Positions 62,037 to 64,000 of a DNA stretch of 64,000 nucleotides are shown piece by piece. Source of the stretch: Cytophagales bacterium CG12_big_fil_rev_8_21_14_0_65_40_12 (lineage in GTDB: Bacteria; Bacteroidota; Bacteroidia; Cytophagales; Cyclobacteriaceae); NCBI GenBank assembly GCA_002786855.1, contig PCUU01000059.1, positions 17,956 through 81,955 on the forward strand, in the 5' to 3' direction. Numbering within the stretch: the first letter of the stretch is position 1; the number at the start of each line of letters is the position of its first letter. The position numbers and the translations under genes are program-made. The notes under the pieces are model-generated. The model was not told where the DNA came from, did not search any database, and saw nothing but the letters and a program-made list of their open reading frames with translations.

Positions 62037-64000
62037 AATCGACCGAAGAAAATTCCTAAAAATCACAGGCCTTAGCAGTGCCATGCTGGCTGTAGGTTTC
62101 GAAAGCCTTGCTTTTGGTGATAATAGCCGATTGAAAATGATGATGGCCGAAGACTTTGTAGAAGGTACTGCCCTCAATCCTTTCGTCATCATTAGCGAGG
62201 ATGGAACTATCAGTATTATGGCCCATGTCCCTGAGTTGGGGCAAGGCATTTTTCAAGGCATTCCGGCCATCATTGCCGAAGAACTTGAAGTCCGCATGAA
62301 CCAAGTGACCATTGTTAAGGCCAGCGCATCGCGCCAATATGGTCAGCAATCTATTGGGGGAAGCCGAAGCGTAAAAACGATGTTCACCCCAATGAGGCAA
62401 CTGGGTGCAGCAACTCGCGAAGTACTGATCGAAGCAGCGGCCAACAAATGGGGCATTGACAAATCGCAATGTTATGCCAAAGAAGGAAAAGTATTCAGAA
62501 AAGACACACAAGCTTCTATCGAGTATAAAGACTTGGTGAAAGTCGCTTCTGCGCTTGAATTACCAAAGAATGTAGCACTCAAGTCTAAAGCTGACTTTAA
62601 TATCATCGGCAAATCTACCAACCGTCCAGATTTGGTCGGGAAAGTGAATGGCACAGCCGATTACGGATTGGATGCCAAAACTGAGGGCTTAGTTTATGCC
62701 ACCATTGAGCGCTGCCCTACTTTGCAAGGCACTGTTAAAAGCTACGACAAGGCAGCGGCCCTTTCGGTAAATGGGGTGACCGATGTCATGGAAGTTACCC
62801 GAACTGTTTATGGTAAAAAGAATACAGGCATTGCGGTAATCGCCAAGAACTATTTTGCGGCCGCACAAGGAAGAAAAAAGCTGAATGTACAATGGGACAA
62901 TGCGGAATTTACCAAAGTGAGCACTGACGACTTGTTCAACGACATGAGAGCCCTGGCCAAAACAGATGGTTTAGAACATTTCGAAAAAGGCAATTTCGTG
63001 GAGAATTTAAACTCTGCATCAGAAGTACTTGAAGCCACTTACGAGCTTCCTTATTTGTCACACACCTGTATGGAACCTATGAATGCCACTGTGCATGTAA
63101 GGGAAGACAATACGGTGGAAGTTTGGGCACCGAGCCAAAGTCCACAAGTGCAGAGACAATTCGCCAGAGAATTGGGCATTCCTGATGATCAGGCGGAAGA
63201 AAAAATCAAAGTACATCTTCCCTTCATGGGTGGTGGTTTCGGTAGAAGGTCAATGAACGATGCATTGGAAGAATGTTTCCAAATTTCGAAAGCACTGAGA
63301 AAGCCAGTAAAATTGATTTGGTCGAGAGAAGACGATACGAGCCAAGGCCCATTCCGTCAAGGTACAGTGCATGCCTTCAAAGCAACTTTCGATAAGTCGA
63401 ACAAAACTTTGGGCATGCAACATAAAATGGTGAGTCAAGCCATTACCACGCAAGGAAGGCCTTCAAATGGCAGAGTTCCTTTTGAAGTAATGGAAGCGAT
63501 CAATACCCATTATGAGTTTGAGCACCTGTCTGTTCGCTATGCAGAATACCAAAGTCAAATTCCGATCCATTGGTGGCGATCTGTTTTTGCCTCCACCAAT
63601 GGTGTAGCGCACGAAGCCTTTATTGATGAAATGGCCATCAAAGCGAATGAAGATCCGCTTCAATTCCGTAAGAATCGCTTGAAATCCGAGCCTCGCTTTG
63701 TGAAGGTTTTAGAAAGACTTGAAAAAGAAGCCAATTGGAATGCACCACTTAGTAGCAATGAAGGAAAAGGAGTTGCGATAGTAGAAAGCTTCGGAACAAT
63801 TGTAGCCCACGCTTTATTCTTGAAGAAGGAAAATGGCAAAGTCACCATCCCAAGGGTAGTTTCTGTGGTCGATTGCGGTATTTACATTAATTCTGATCAG
63901 GTAAAAGCGCAAACGGAAGGCAATATTATTTTCGGTTTAACCGCTGCTTTAAAGGACCCAATTACTTTTAAAAATGGAGCAGCCGAGCAATCTAATTTCA
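62023..64000 (+). CDS. iorB: Molybdopterin-binding catalytic subunit of a molybdenum hydroxylase (IorB type), 3'-truncated by window
   Basis: The frame opens at ATG 62023 and is open for 659 codons to the window end. It starts with a twin-arginine signal ([20 protein letters not shown]), as in IorB and membrane- or periplasm-directed aldehyde oxidases. The Moco-binding region is seen in MGGGFGRRS near residue 405 and [11 protein letters not shown] near residue 67. The C-terminal domain with the conserved active-site Glu is only partly in the window. It overlaps iorA by 14 bases. The Tat signal on this subunit would carry the [2Fe-2S] partner along in the folded complex. Confidence 0.9.
   Translation, partial: MEANKIDRRKFLKITGLSSAMLAVGFESLAFGDNSRLKMMMAEDFVEGTALNPFVIISEDGTISIMAHVPELGQGIFQGIPAIIAEELEVRMNQVTIVKASASRQYGQQSIGGSRSVKTMFTPMRQLGAATREVLIEAAANKWGIDKSQCYAKEGKVFRKDTQASIEYKDLVKVASALELPKNVALKSKADFNIIGKSTNRPDLVGKVNGTADYGLDAKTEGLVYATIERCPTLQGTVKSYDKAAALSVNGVTDVMEVTRTVYGKKNTGIAVIAKNYFAAAQGRKKLNVQWDNAEFTKVSTDDLFNDMRALAKTDGLEHFEKGNFVENLNSASEVLEATYELPYLSHTCMEPMNATVHVREDNTVEVWAPSQSPQVQRQFARELGIPDDQAEEKIKVHLPFMGGGFGRRSMNDALEECFQISKALRKPVKLIWSREDDTSQGPFRQGTVHAFKATFDKSNKTLGMQHKMVSQAITTQGRPSNGRVPFEVMEAINTHYEFEHLSVRYAEYQSQIPIHWWRSVFASTNGVAHEAFIDEMAIKANEDPLQFRKNRLKSEPRFVKVLERLEKEANWNAPLSSNEGKGVAIVESFGTIVAHALFLKKENGKVTIPRVVSVVDCGIYINSDQVKAQTEGNIIFGLTAALKDPITFKNGAAEQSNF

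Overview
This window reads as the chromosome of a gliding-type Bacteroidota bacterium, most likely order Cytophagales. The evidence is a gldC homologue, a TonB-dependent receptor with a carboxypeptidase-regulatory-like N-terminus, a DnaE with its own N-terminal exonuclease, many short-signal-peptide outer-membrane proteins, promoters of the TTTG / TAnnTTTG type, and starts that mostly lack a Shine-Dalgarno. Genus cannot be fixed from the sequence alone.

Layout. 1-2661 (minus): 5' part of an AddB-like PD-(D/E)XK nuclease-family gene behind a cation/proton antiporter. 2903-7569 (plus): folE-cysS-dcd, a striking 22-unit heptanucleotide array, then cysE-cysM. 7570-9882 is an accessory patch: an N-terminally truncated tyrosine recombinase abutting cysM, a lipoprotein with three Ig-like domains and a FISUMP domain, and what looks like the 3' end of a group II intron. 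9883-13137: a cytochrome-b-like membrane protein and a large secreted M14 peptidase. 13138-15738 is a second accessory patch: a two-gene AbiE-type toxin-antitoxin/defence module with its own palindromic operator, bracketed by direct copies of a composite palindromic repeat. 15739-19308: PIG-L deacetylase, a secreted lectin-like protein and a divergent transmembrane regulator. 19460-28110: dnaE, trxA, a membrane LytTR regulator, a dioxygenase-thioredoxin fusion, prs and rplY. 28200-36866: pth, a thiamine-binding-type protein, gldC, a TonB receptor/SGNH lipoprotein pair, kdsB, tpx and a Tat-exported sugar isomerase-like protein. 37055-40310: two beta-propeller proteins, one with a Met/His metal-binding loop. 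Then tRNA-Gln, a Tat-exported phosphoesterase, a ChaN-like protein and a cold-shock protein. 43364-51477 (minus): alpha-2-macroglobulin and penicillin-binding protein 1C. 51719-61397: lgt and envelope or outer-membrane genes ending in an M1 peptidase. 61563-64000: the two subunits of a molybdenum hydroxylase (IorAB type), the second cut by the window end.

Most of the window is core metabolism and envelope biogenesis. The most interesting parts are the AbiE-like module whose antitoxin carries a recognisable PD-(D/E)XK nuclease signature, the flanking repeat family (third copy at 41.5 kb in inverse orientation), the transmembrane winged-helix/lectin regulator with a helically phased repeat array in its promoter, and the dioxygenase-thioredoxin and Met/His-loop propeller proteins. 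Family assignments rest on reading motifs by eye; no database search was run.
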